The position numbers were made by a program, and so were the translations under genes. Shown one piece after another: positions 56,041-64,000 of a stretch of 64,000 bases of DNA (positions within the stretch are counted from its first letter, which is position 1; each line of letters begins with the position of its first letter). Below the pieces are notes generated by a model. The model saw nothing but the letters and a program-made list of their open reading frames with translations, had not been told where the DNA came from and ran no database searches. Origin of the DNA: Protea cynaroides (Eukaryota; Streptophyta; Magnoliopsida; Proteales; Proteaceae); contig CM053272.1 of assembly GCA_028583415.1 (NCBI GenBank), positions 70,265,939 through 70,329,938 on the forward strand, in the 5' to 3' direction.

Positions 56041-56480
56041 ATGATTCATGGAAGATTACTCTAGAATCACTGTACCTCTCACTAGTCTGACTAAGAAAGG
56101 GGAAAATTTTGTTTGGACCGATAAATGTAAAGAGTGTTTCCAAAAATTGAATGCAAGATTAATATTAGCTCCCATCTTGACTATTCCAATCCCTGGACAA
56201 TCATTTATTTTCTACATCGATGCATTTGGGTTGGGTTTGGGATGTGTTCTCATGCAAGGAGAACAAGTAATTGCGTATGCTTTCAGATAATTAAAGACAC
56301 ACGACAAGAATTACCCCACACATGACTTGGAGTTAGCAGTGGTGGTACATGCTGTCAAGATATGGAGACATTATATGTACGGAGAGAAATTTTAGATTAA
56401 ATCAGATCATAAGAGTCTCACTCATCTTTTCAATCAGAAGGAGTTGAACATAAGACAGAGGAGATGGCTGGAGTTGCTAA
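56041..56480 (+). pseudogene. pol: A7 RNase H
   Basis: It holds the '(F)MEDYSRITVPLTSLTKKGE' connection, then 'FIFYIDAFGLGLGCVLMQGE' (family 'LYTDASRLGLGC'), 'THDLELAVVVHAVKIWRHYM', and 'SDHKSLTHLFNQKELN'. The first catalytic Asp remains but its context is altered. Stops occur at 56288 and 56393. Confidence 0.78.
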
Positions 56481-57960
56481 AGGATTACGATTGTGATATA
56501 CAGTATCATCCAAGAAAGGCTAATGTAGTTGCTGATGCACTAAGCAGAAAAGCAATGACAAAATCTCAGGAAGAAGCTTGCACAAATGTTGTAATGTGCG
56601 TTGCAGGAAGAGTATTCAATTGTGGCAATGAGCAGTTTGTGATTGATAAATCGGGTGGATCAATCGACCTAGGGTTTATTCATCGATTTTCAAACATGTT
56701 TGCTACATTGAATATTGTACCTGATCTAATAGACGAAGTGAAAGCAGCTATTCAATCAAACCCTTATCTGAGAACTGTGCAAGAAGACCTTGAAAAAGGT
56801 AGAACTACTCCTAACTTCACTTTGGACTTTGAAAAGGTACTAAGATACAAAGAGAGAGTGTGTGTTCCTGAAAGTGAAGACTTAGATATTAGACATAGAC
56901 TAATGAAGGAAGCCCACACTACTGCTTACTCGGTACATCCTGGGAGTACAAAGATGTATCATGATTTGAAGAAACTATATTGGTGGAGGGGAATGAAAGC
57001 AGATGTAGCTAGATATTTATCTTAATGCCTAAATTGTCTGCGGGTAAAATCGAAAAGGCAAAGACCTACAGAATTTTTGCAACCACTACCAGAACCAGCA
57101 TGAAAATGGGACTACATTACTATGGACTTCGTCACAGGGTTACCATTGACTCCCAGAGTAGTTGTCGCAATCTGGGTGATTGTAGATCGTTTGACTGAGA
57201 CAGCTCATTTCATAGCTATACGACCTCAGTATACCTTGGAGAGGTTAGCTAAGTTGTATGTGGATAATATTGTCAAATTGCATGGTGTACCTGAAAGCAT
57301 CGTGTATGATAGAGACCCACGCTTTACCTCAAAGTTTTGGGAAGGATTATAGAAGGCAATGGGTACAATGCTGAAATTTAGTACAGCATTTCACCCTCAT
57401 ACTGATGGACAGTCGGAGCGCACCATTCAGATTTTAGAAAACATGCTCCAAGCTTGTGTAATTGATTTCAAAGGATCATGGCATGAGAAGTTACCATTGA
57501 CTGAGTTCTCTTATAACAACAGCTATCAAGCCACAATACAGATGTCGCCTATGACACACTGTATGGTAGAAAGTGTCGAACTCCTTTATTTTGGAACGAA
57601 GTTGGAGAACGGAATATTGTTGGACCAGAGTTTGTCGAAGAGACTTATCGAGTAGTCGACATAATCAAGGGAACGGTCCAAATAGCTTAGAACCGTCAGA
57701 AACAGTATGCAGACAATAGACGCAGAGACCTTGAATTCACCACAGGTGATAAGGTATTTTTGAAAATATCTCCTATGCGTGGTTTAAAACGGTTTAGACA
57801 GAAGGGAGAGTTGTATCCCAGATATATTGGACCTTATGAGATTCTGACAAGGCATGGAAAGGTAGCATATCAGTTAGCACTACCACCATTGATGTCCAGT
57901 GTACACGATGTATTCCATTTTTCACAACTGAAGAAGTACGTCAGAGATCCAATGCATGTG
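56481..57960 (+). pseudogene. pol: A7 integrase
   Basis: The linker and zinc-binding part are open to 57025 ('STKMYHDLKKLYWWRGMKAD'), then broken at the Cys pair by a TAA. The core from 57122 has 'MDFVTGLPLTPR', 'SIVYDRDPRFTSKFWEGL' and 'HTDGQSERTIQIL', so the D, D and E are present. There is a TAG at 57350-57352 and a frameshift in 'MSP(Y)E..LYGRK' near 57550. The C-terminal 'GDKVFLKISPMRGLKRF' is readable at 57745-57795. Confidence 0.83.
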
Positions 57961-58184
57961 TTAACATCGGATCCACCAGATTTGAAGACTTGATGATCAA
58001 AGTAGTACCTTTTGAAATCACTAGTTGGAAGGTACAATATCTTTGCAACCGCGACATCTATTATGTTAAGGTTACTTGGAGGAGCCAAGATGTGGAAAAA
58101 GTCACATGGGAAGAAGAGAACGCTATGCGGAAGCAATATCCTCACCTATTCGACTTGGAAGGTATGTACAAATTTCGAGGATAA
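57961..58184 (+). pseudogene. pol: A7 chromodomain
   Basis: It reads 'QYLCNRDIYYVKVTWRSQ', then 'VEKVTWEEENAMRKQYPHLF' (58033-58160), after a TGA and frameshift near 57990 that separate it from integrase. It is the same type as A4. Confidence 0.82.
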
Positions 58185-58193
58185 AATTTACGT

Positions 58194-58218
58194 AAGGGGG
58201 GAATTGTAAGACCCGCAC
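58194..58218 (+). repeat. A7 polypurine tract and first 14 bp of the 3' LTR
   Basis: AAGGGGGGAATTG is followed by TGTAAGACCCGCAC (58205-58218), cut by the B8 terminus TGTCACACCCC at 58219. If B8 made a 5-bp duplication, the left copy would be CGCAC (58214-58218). The right end is outside the window. Confidence 0.82.
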
Positions 58219-60370
58219 TGTCACACCCCAATTCTGGCTGAACCAGAACTGTGAGTGAACCACCACTGAACCAACAGTTCACACCAGGATCTCGATAAGA
58301 CCGTGTCCACTAACACAAACCATTGCATATAACCATAATCAGAATATAAATAAATACAGAGGAAGTCTTAAATTAAATGAACTGAGTTTTACATTGTAAG
58401 TATAGTAACCAATTATTCTCCACACCAAAACGTAAATAAAATATCTTTACATAATTTATGAATCCAACTGAAATAAAATAAAATAAAATAAACCATCCTA
58501 GAGGTACACGTAGAAAGGGCACTCGCATGAAGAGTCATGCTCGTCCTCCCCTGCTTGCACTTCTAAAGCAGCAACACCTCCATATACTGGAGCGTCCACG
58601 TAGTCCTCCATAGTATAACCTGCATCAACATCTTAAAACATGTATATATACAAGGGTGAGCTCACAACTTAGCTTAGTAAAAAAATCAGACAATGCAACA
58701 CACATCATGCATGAATAATATTCACATTATGGTCTGATTTTAAGTTTGCAATATGCTATAGAAAGGATTGGCAGCCACTACACCTCTATACATGAGTGTG
58801 TGAATCTACCCAATGGATCAAACACCACTGTCGTCCCACATGCACCCACCATGGAATAGGGATAGAGCTAAAGTGTTCGGATCACACACCGCCAACACTT
58901 CCCCTGATGCCCTACCCATACCAACACGTAAGCCCCTATTGGTGAGGTCTTGTAAACTAGGCTCGCAACTAACCAATCCTATATGTCATCACAGTAGGCC
59001 CTATCCCAGCATAGCTCTTTACGATATAGAGACAGGGCTCGAGTCTAGTGGCCAGGCCAGAGACCAAAGTGCCACTTTCTCCCCCTGATACCCACCCACA
59101 CCAAGCATGCTAAGACAGAAGCGATACAACAAAGTGCTAGTGTGAGGATTGATCCCAGACCCCAGGCCCTTTCCATTCCATACACCAACGAAAACAATCA
59201 CATACCTAACAATCACATCCTAGCATAGCGAGTATGCATGAACAATATAATAACTAAAAGTAAAGTTGCATGTGAGTATGCACAACACCAATCCATAGAA
59301 TCATAATTATTAACAACATTTTACTATTATTAAGTTATTAGGGTTTAGGTCTGATTCCCTTACCTAAAGCTTGATTGCTAGCTTGCTCCGTGTCACAGAA
59401 TCCAAACTCGCTATCATAAGGTCCTACACGATGTTAGGGTTGAATTAAAATTAGTTTCTTAGGGTTTAGGTTGGTCTAAAACCAACTGGATCAAAATATA
59501 CCCCTCACAGTACATACCAGTCGTAGGTATCGATTGCAGGACTGTGGGGAAAGGTGCAACCGTTATGGTCGATCGGTCCCCCACAGACCAGCTCCCGAGA
59601 GGTACCGATCGCAGTACTGGTCGCACATAGTGCAACTGGTATAGTCGACCGGTATGCCTCTGGAAGACCACCAACTTGGTGTTCACCTTCTGTCGGTCAC
59701 CCATTATTGGTTCTAGGATTTCTCCTATTCATTCTAGGCCTGAGCAACTAATTAGGGTTGTTTCATGTTCCATTCAAGTCCTAGTTCCTATGATTCATCG
59801 TTTAGGATTTGAATCTAGGGTTCATCGAACAACTAGGGTTTAACAAAAATTTAGGGATTTTGATCAATACCTAGCCTTGCATGGTATTGATCAGTCATCC
59901 ATAATGCTTAACTTAGAGAGAAGTTCAAACACTTACCGTTGGTTCACAACTACGGTGTTCTTCGTCCAACTGCGGCTCCTCTTCCACCTTTCTTAGCTCC
60001 TTCTCTTCTTCCGATCTCTTTCTCCTCTCTAGGGTTTGTGAGAAACAATCAAAGAGGTTTAAGGAGGTTTAAGGGTCCTTAAATAGACTATGATAGGGTT
60101 TAGGAAGTTTTCCTACATTAGGAAAGTCTCTAGGCTCGAGATTTGGTAAGCGGGACCCACAGAGATCGATTTCTAGATCTAACTAGTCTGCCCGTACAGA
60201 CATACTAGTCGACCGGTATCATGAGACTGGTATAAAATATTTCTCTATTTTTGGTCTATTTTCGTACCTGATTGTCACCCGCTCGTCCCGTCTAGCTCGG
60301 TGATGATTGGAAGACCTGTTACGACATGAAATAAAGGTTTAGATCGGGTTTAAGGAGTGCGGGTCTTGCA
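58219..60370 (-). repeat. B8 3' LTR, about 2.15 kb
   Basis: On the plus strand it begins TGTCACACCCCAATTCTGGC and ends GTGCGGGTCTTGCA. It is collinear with the B3 LTRs. The minus-strand TATA box is weakened to TATTTAAGG (60078-60086). An (AAATA/AATAA)n stretch lies at 58474-58490. A minus-strand stem TTCTGG...CCAGAA is present near 58231-58247. Confidence 0.9.
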
Positions 60371-60450
60371 ACTCCCCCACCCTTAAAAGAAATTTTATCC
60401 CCGAGATTTTCTTGTAGGTCTCACAACTCCCCCACCCTTAAAAGAAATTT
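60371..60450 (-). repeat. Duplicated polypurine segment of B8
   Basis: On the minus strand, two copies of AAATTTCTTTTAAGGGTGGG, GGAGTTG are separated by TGAGACCTACAAGAAAATC-like sequence. It is the same design as B3, B5 and A6. Confidence 0.8.
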
Positions 60451-60459
60451 TGGCCTCAA

Positions 60460-60680
60460 ATTTATGCATACCTTGTTCGTCGAAAAGGTTAGGGTATTCC
60501 TTTCACATTGCGTTCTCCTCCTCCAAGTGATTTCTTCTACCTCTTGGCTTTTCCAATGCACTTTCACATAATGGATATCTTTTCTTCGGAGGTGTTGTAC
60601 CTTTCGACTTGTGAGCATCACAGGTACCACTTCAAATGTCAAGTCCTCTGTCAAGTCTAGTGAGTCTGCTGTTAAGATGT
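60460..60680 (-). pseudogene. pol: B8 chromodomain
   Basis: In frame with the integrase end: 'VQHLRRKDIHYVKVHWKSQE', 'VEEITW', then a one-base shift before 'NAMRKEYPNLF' (near 60522). It is otherwise like B3. Confidence 0.8.
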
Positions 60681-62100
60681 GCGATGGATCCCTAACATAC
60701 TTCTTCAATAAAGAAACATGGAACACATCATGAATGCTTGACACGGATGGTGGTAGAGCCAGTTGATATGCCACATTACCACGTCTGGTCAATATCTGGT
60801 ATGGTTCCACATATATGGGGTATAGCTTCCCCTTTTTACCAAACTATTTCAGACCTCACACAGGTGATATCTTCAAGAATACCTTGTCACCCACTGCAAA
60901 CCCCAGATCTCAACATCAGTTGTCTGTGTAGTGCTTTTGTCAAACTTGAGCTGTCTTCACTCTTTCCTTAATTTGATCAATCGCTCGACAAGTTTCTTCT
61001 ACGAACTCCGATCATACAATCCTTCTGTCTCCCACCTCATTCCATAATAGAGGTGTACAACATTTCTTCCCATAGAGTGCCTCATATGGAGCCATCTGGA
61101 TCATAGCCTGGTAACTATTGTTATAAGCAAACTCGACGAGCGATAGCTTCTCGTCCCAAGCTCCTTTGAAATCTAGGGCACACGCTCTGAGCATATCCTC
61201 CAAGATTTGAATAGTTCTTTCTGACTGCTCGTCTGTCTAAGGATGAAAAGCTGTACTAAACTTCAACTTGGTTCCCATCGCTTTCTGTAATCCTTCCCAG
61301 AACTTGGATGTAAAATAGGGATCTCTGTCAAATACTATACTCTCTAGGATATCGTAAAGTCTGACTATATTGTCCATATACAACTTGGCTAGCTTGTCCA
61401 TGGCGTACTGAGGTCTGACAGTGATGAAGCGAGCTGTCTTGGTAAGCCGATCGACTATCACCCATACGGCATCCACTGACCTTGGTGTCAAGGGTAGGCC
61501 AATGACGAAATCCATTGTGATACAATCCCACTTCCATGCTGGCTCCGATAGTGGTTGTAGCAAACCTACGGGTCTCTGTCTTTCTGCTTTCACTTACTGG
61601 CAATTTAGACATTGGAATACGAATCGAGCTACATCCGCTTTCATACCCCTCTACCAATATAATCTTTTAAATCATGGTACATCTTGGTGCTTCCTGGATG
61701 TATCAAATATGGAGTATAATGAGCTTCTATCATAATTCTATCTCTGACGTTTGAGCTCTCACTCTCGGATATACATAATCGTCCACGATACCTGAGTACC
61801 TTGTCTGAATCCAAGGTGAAGTCAAGGTTGTTTTTACCCTTCTCTAGATCTTCTTGCACAGTCTTGAGGTGTGGATCCCGTAGGATTGCTACTTTTACCC
61901 CATATATTAGATCTGGTGAGATCTTCAAGGCCGCGAACATCAATGTGAACTTATAAATCAAGCCTTATTCCACTGGATCTTCTGCAGTCTCTAATATATA
62001 TTCTTTATCATTATCTATTGAGTCCAAGGCTGCAGCACACAATGCAGCATTTGTACTGGGTCCTGCCTCAGGTTTTGATGCCCACATCCTGCTTAAGGGG
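60681..62100 (-). pseudogene. pol: B8 integrase
   Basis: It is split into frames 61961-61641, 61593-61237, 61203-61012 and 60810-60421. The zinc-binding part has 'STKMYHDLKDY' with the Trp region shifted. The core has 'MDFVIGLPLTPRSVDAVWVI', 'SIVFDRDPYFTSKFWEGLQK', and the Glu region broken by a TAG at 61237 ('HP*TDEQSERTI'). 'QMAPYEALYGKKCCTPLLWN' is readable. Several stops and a frameshift near 61650 are present. Confidence 0.83.
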
Positions 62101-62612
62101 TCAGCAACGACATTTTCCTTATTCGGATGGTGCTGGATGTCATAATCATAATCTTTTAATAGCTTCATCCATCTCCTGTGTCTCATATTCAGGTCTTTCT
62201 AAGTAAAAAGGTAAGTTAAACTCTTGTGATCCGAGTTGATCTGAAACTTTTCACCATAAAGGTAGTGCCTCGAAGTCTTGATTGTGTGAATGACCGCTGC
62301 TAACTTCAGATCATGCGTAGGATAGTTCTTCTCATGCTCTTTCAACTGTCTTGATGCGTAGGCAATCACCTGTTCTCCTTGCATCCATACACATCCAAGA
62401 CTCAACCTTGAGGCATCCGTATATAGGGTGAACGGCAAGCCTGGTGTTGGGATGGTCAAGATAGGTGCAGAGACTAGTCTTGCCTTCAGAGTTTGAAAGC
62501 ACTTCTCACACTCGTCTGTCCATATAAACTTTTCTCCCTTCTTGGTTAGTTTGGGAAGTGGAACGGCGATCCTTAAGAAGTCTTCCACGAATCTTCTATA
62601 GTAACCAGCCAA
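62101..62612 (-). pseudogene. pol: B8 RNase H
   Basis: The frame 62612-62199 opens with 'MAGYYRRFVEDFLRIAVPL', then 'PFTLYTDASRLSLGCVWMQG' with the catalytic Asp, 'THDLKLAAVIHTIKTSRHYL' and 'NSDHKSLTYLF'. A frameshift near 62200 separates the 'MRHRRWMKLLKDYDYDIQ' linker. Confidence 0.83.
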
Positions 62613-63260
62613 TCCAAGGAAACTATGAATCTCTTCAACTGATTTTGGTGCATCCCATCCTACTAGCTGCGATCTTGCTTGGATCTACCTTGATACCGTC
62701 TGTAGATACTACATGACCCAAGAAGGCCACTTCCTTCAACTAAAATTCACACTTCTTGAACTTAGAGTATAGCTTCTCCTTTCTCAGTCATTGTAGGGCT
62801 GCTCTCAAGTGTGTTGCATGAGTCTCCTTGTCCTTTGAGTAGACCAAGATGTCATCAATGAATACGATGACTGAAGTATCCAACATGTCATGAAACACTC
62901 GGTTTATCAGTTCCATGAACGATGCTGGAGCATTAGTCAATCCGAACGACATTACAAGGAACTCATAATGCCCATACCTTGTCCTAAAAGCACTCTTCGG
63001 AATATCTCCTGCCTTGATCTTCCGTTGGTGATACCCTGATCTAAGATCAATCTTCGAGAAAACCTTTGCATCCTACAATTGATCGAACAGATCATCGATC
63101 CTAGGTAAAGGGTATCGGTTCTTGATGGTTAACTTATTTAACTCTCGGTAGTCAATACATAGTCGTACGCTACCATCCTTCTTCTTTTACGAACAATACA
63201 GGCGCTCCCCACAGGGGCGATCCTATATGGTGCTTTAGACACCGGTGTTAACCCTGGCAT
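62613..63260 (-). pseudogene. pol: B8 reverse transcriptase
   Basis: The minus strand carries the catalytic F-I-D-D-I-L-V-Y box (FIDD at 62862-62851), 'TNAPASFMELINRVFHDMLD' upstream of it, and 'KVFSKIDLRSGYHQ'-like sequence near 63070-63025. At the N-terminus, near 63211, sequence equivalent to about 28 codons between 'YRIAP' and 'WGAP' is missing, and the following frame is shifted. Stops include one near 62740. The active-site Asp pair is intact. Confidence 0.8.
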
Positions 63261-63840
63261 AAGGTCTATCACAAACTCTGTAGCCCTGTGTAGAGGTAGT
63301 CCAAGTAGGTCCTCTGGAAATACGTCTGAAAACTCACGTACCACATATAGATCTTCCATCTTTGGCACCTCTGCAGTGACATCGACCACAGACACTAAGT
63401 AACCCACTCCTCCCTTCTCTAAGCATCTCTTAGATTTTAGAGCAGAGAAGATCAGCTTTCGCTTCCTAGGTAACTTGGTCCCAGTGATGCTAAACTCTTT
63501 TCCATTGTCATCCTTGAAAGCAAGCTTCTTTTCGTACATAATAAGCTAGCTGAATGATGGCCTAGCCAATCCATTCCCAAGATGGCATCAAAGTTTGCCA
63601 TCTCAAGTTGGACTAGATTTGGTTCTAGGTTTCTCCCATCAATACTAACTGAGCACGGCCCATAGCATACATTCAACGCCACTTCTACTTCCAACGGAGA
63701 GCAAACTAACAAGCTTGGAGTTAAGAGCTTAACCGGTAACTCCAGTCTCTTTCCAAAAGACACAAAATTAAAGGAGTGTGTAGTCCCAGAGTCAAAGAGT
63801 ACTCTGACAGGTACACCAGCTATATCTACAGTTCCTGAAA
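63261..63840 (-). pseudogene. pol: B8 protease and protease-RT linker
   Basis: Catalytic D-S-G lies at about 63796-63785 in 'PVRVLFDSGTT'. The frame 63763-63452 continues 'MSFGKRLELPVKLLTPSLLV', then 'QLEMANFDAILGMDWLGHHS' (63607-63548). A second frame (63539-63138) holds the linker 'KSKRCLEKGGVGYLVSVVDV' and the RT start 'VVREFSDVFPEDLLGLP'. The frames overlap, so a frameshift lies near 63545. Confidence 0.83.
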
Positions 63841-64000
63841 TTTACTTATCCCTTAGTTCTACATGCTCATACATAACAAAATAGTAAGAAAAATAGTAAG
63901 GGACGGAATCATACCAGTAACCACATCAGGTGATGCGGCTACTTCCTCTGTGGTGACTGCAAATATATTCCCTTGCTGTGGTGGTTGTTTCCTTGGTAGA
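63841..64000 (-). pseudogene. gag: B8 gag C-terminus, continues outside
   Basis: The minus strand reads 'LPRKQPPQQGNIFAVTTEE', then 'VAASPDVVTG', the tail that follows the zinc knuckle in B3 gag. The knuckle itself lies beyond the window end. Confidence 0.75.

Larger units (their letters stand above)
52184..58218 (+). mobile_element. Chromovirus A7 (family A), internal region and first 14 bp of the 3' LTR
   Basis: In order it has the antisense gene (minus), an intact gag frame, broken protease, RT, RNase H, integrase and chromodomain, a polypurine tract, and TGTAAGACCCGCAC of the 3' LTR, where B8 enters. The 5' LTR is not seen, because the T LTR fragment occupies the left edge. It is probably the oldest host in this part of the nest. 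Confidence 0.85.
58219..64000 (-). mobile_element. Chromovirus B8 (family B), 3' part, continues past the window end
   Basis: Reading leftward on the minus strand: the end of gag, protease, RT, RNase H, integrase, chromodomain, duplicated polypurine segment, and 3' LTR (60370-58219). Unlike B3 it keeps RT, so it shows what B3 lost. It has frameshifts in integrase, chromodomain and RT and a small deletion at the RT start. Confidence 0.9.

Overview
The window is intergenic repeat DNA from a flowering plant with a large genome. The chromosomal lineage is inferred, because no host gene is visible. I find no convincing cellular gene, rRNA, tRNA or CRISPR. Nearly all 64 kb is explained by LTR retrotransposons of the Ty3/gypsy type inserted into one another. 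I name three families here. Family T is Tat/Ogre-like, with giant LTRs of 4-6 kb, a tRNA-Arg-like primer site and a Tat-type gag CCHC variant. Families A and B are related chromoviruses that look Tekay/Del-like. Their LTRs are about 2.1-2.4 kb, the primer site matches initiator tRNA-Met, and the order is gag, protease, RT, RNase H, integrase, chromodomain.

Layout: 1-7853 is the 5' half of a minus-strand family T element (T1: gag, leader, 5' LTR). 7854-8624 is an A-type LTR fragment, followed by a decayed plus-strand A element (A2, 8625-17213). 17214-23055 is a second minus-strand T element (58-bp repeats, leader, primer site, truncated LTR). 23056-26012 is the 3' end of an A element (A6), placed inside the 3' end of a B element (B5, 26013-28295). 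B5 sits inside the plus-strand A element A4 (28296-51363). The 3' LTR of A4 is split by a complete minus-strand B element (B3, 34606-50695) flanked by the duplication TTTGA. The 3' LTR of B3 is in turn split by a 5.8-kb solo family T LTR (T3, 36013-41801) flanked by ACCGG/ACTGG. A4 lies in a plus-oriented T LTR fragment (51364-52183), which lies in an older A element (A7, 52184-58218). The 3' LTR of A7 is hit after 14 bp by another minus-strand B element (B8, 58219 to the window end).

The most interesting signal is a gene on the strand opposite to gag-pol, between the primer binding site and gag. It occurs in one B element (46380-48300) and two A elements (28296-28520 and 52184-53110). It encodes a protein resembling the 'putative plant transposon protein' domain. 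In every copy a splice acceptor lies 5-6 nt before the ATG. The predicted 5'-UTR intron is 433 bp in B3 and 432 bp in A7. Eight ACCGGT palindromes lie upstream of its first exon in B3, and the same motif recurs in the B LTRs. An antisense gene can keep its intron through retrotransposition, because the genomic RNA carries only its complement.

All elements carry stops, frameshifts or deletions. B3 has complete ends but has lost most of protease, all of RT and half of RNase H. LTR divergence, where I compared it by hand, is entirely transitions, which points to methylated, silenced chromatin. Domain boundaries are estimates read by eye.
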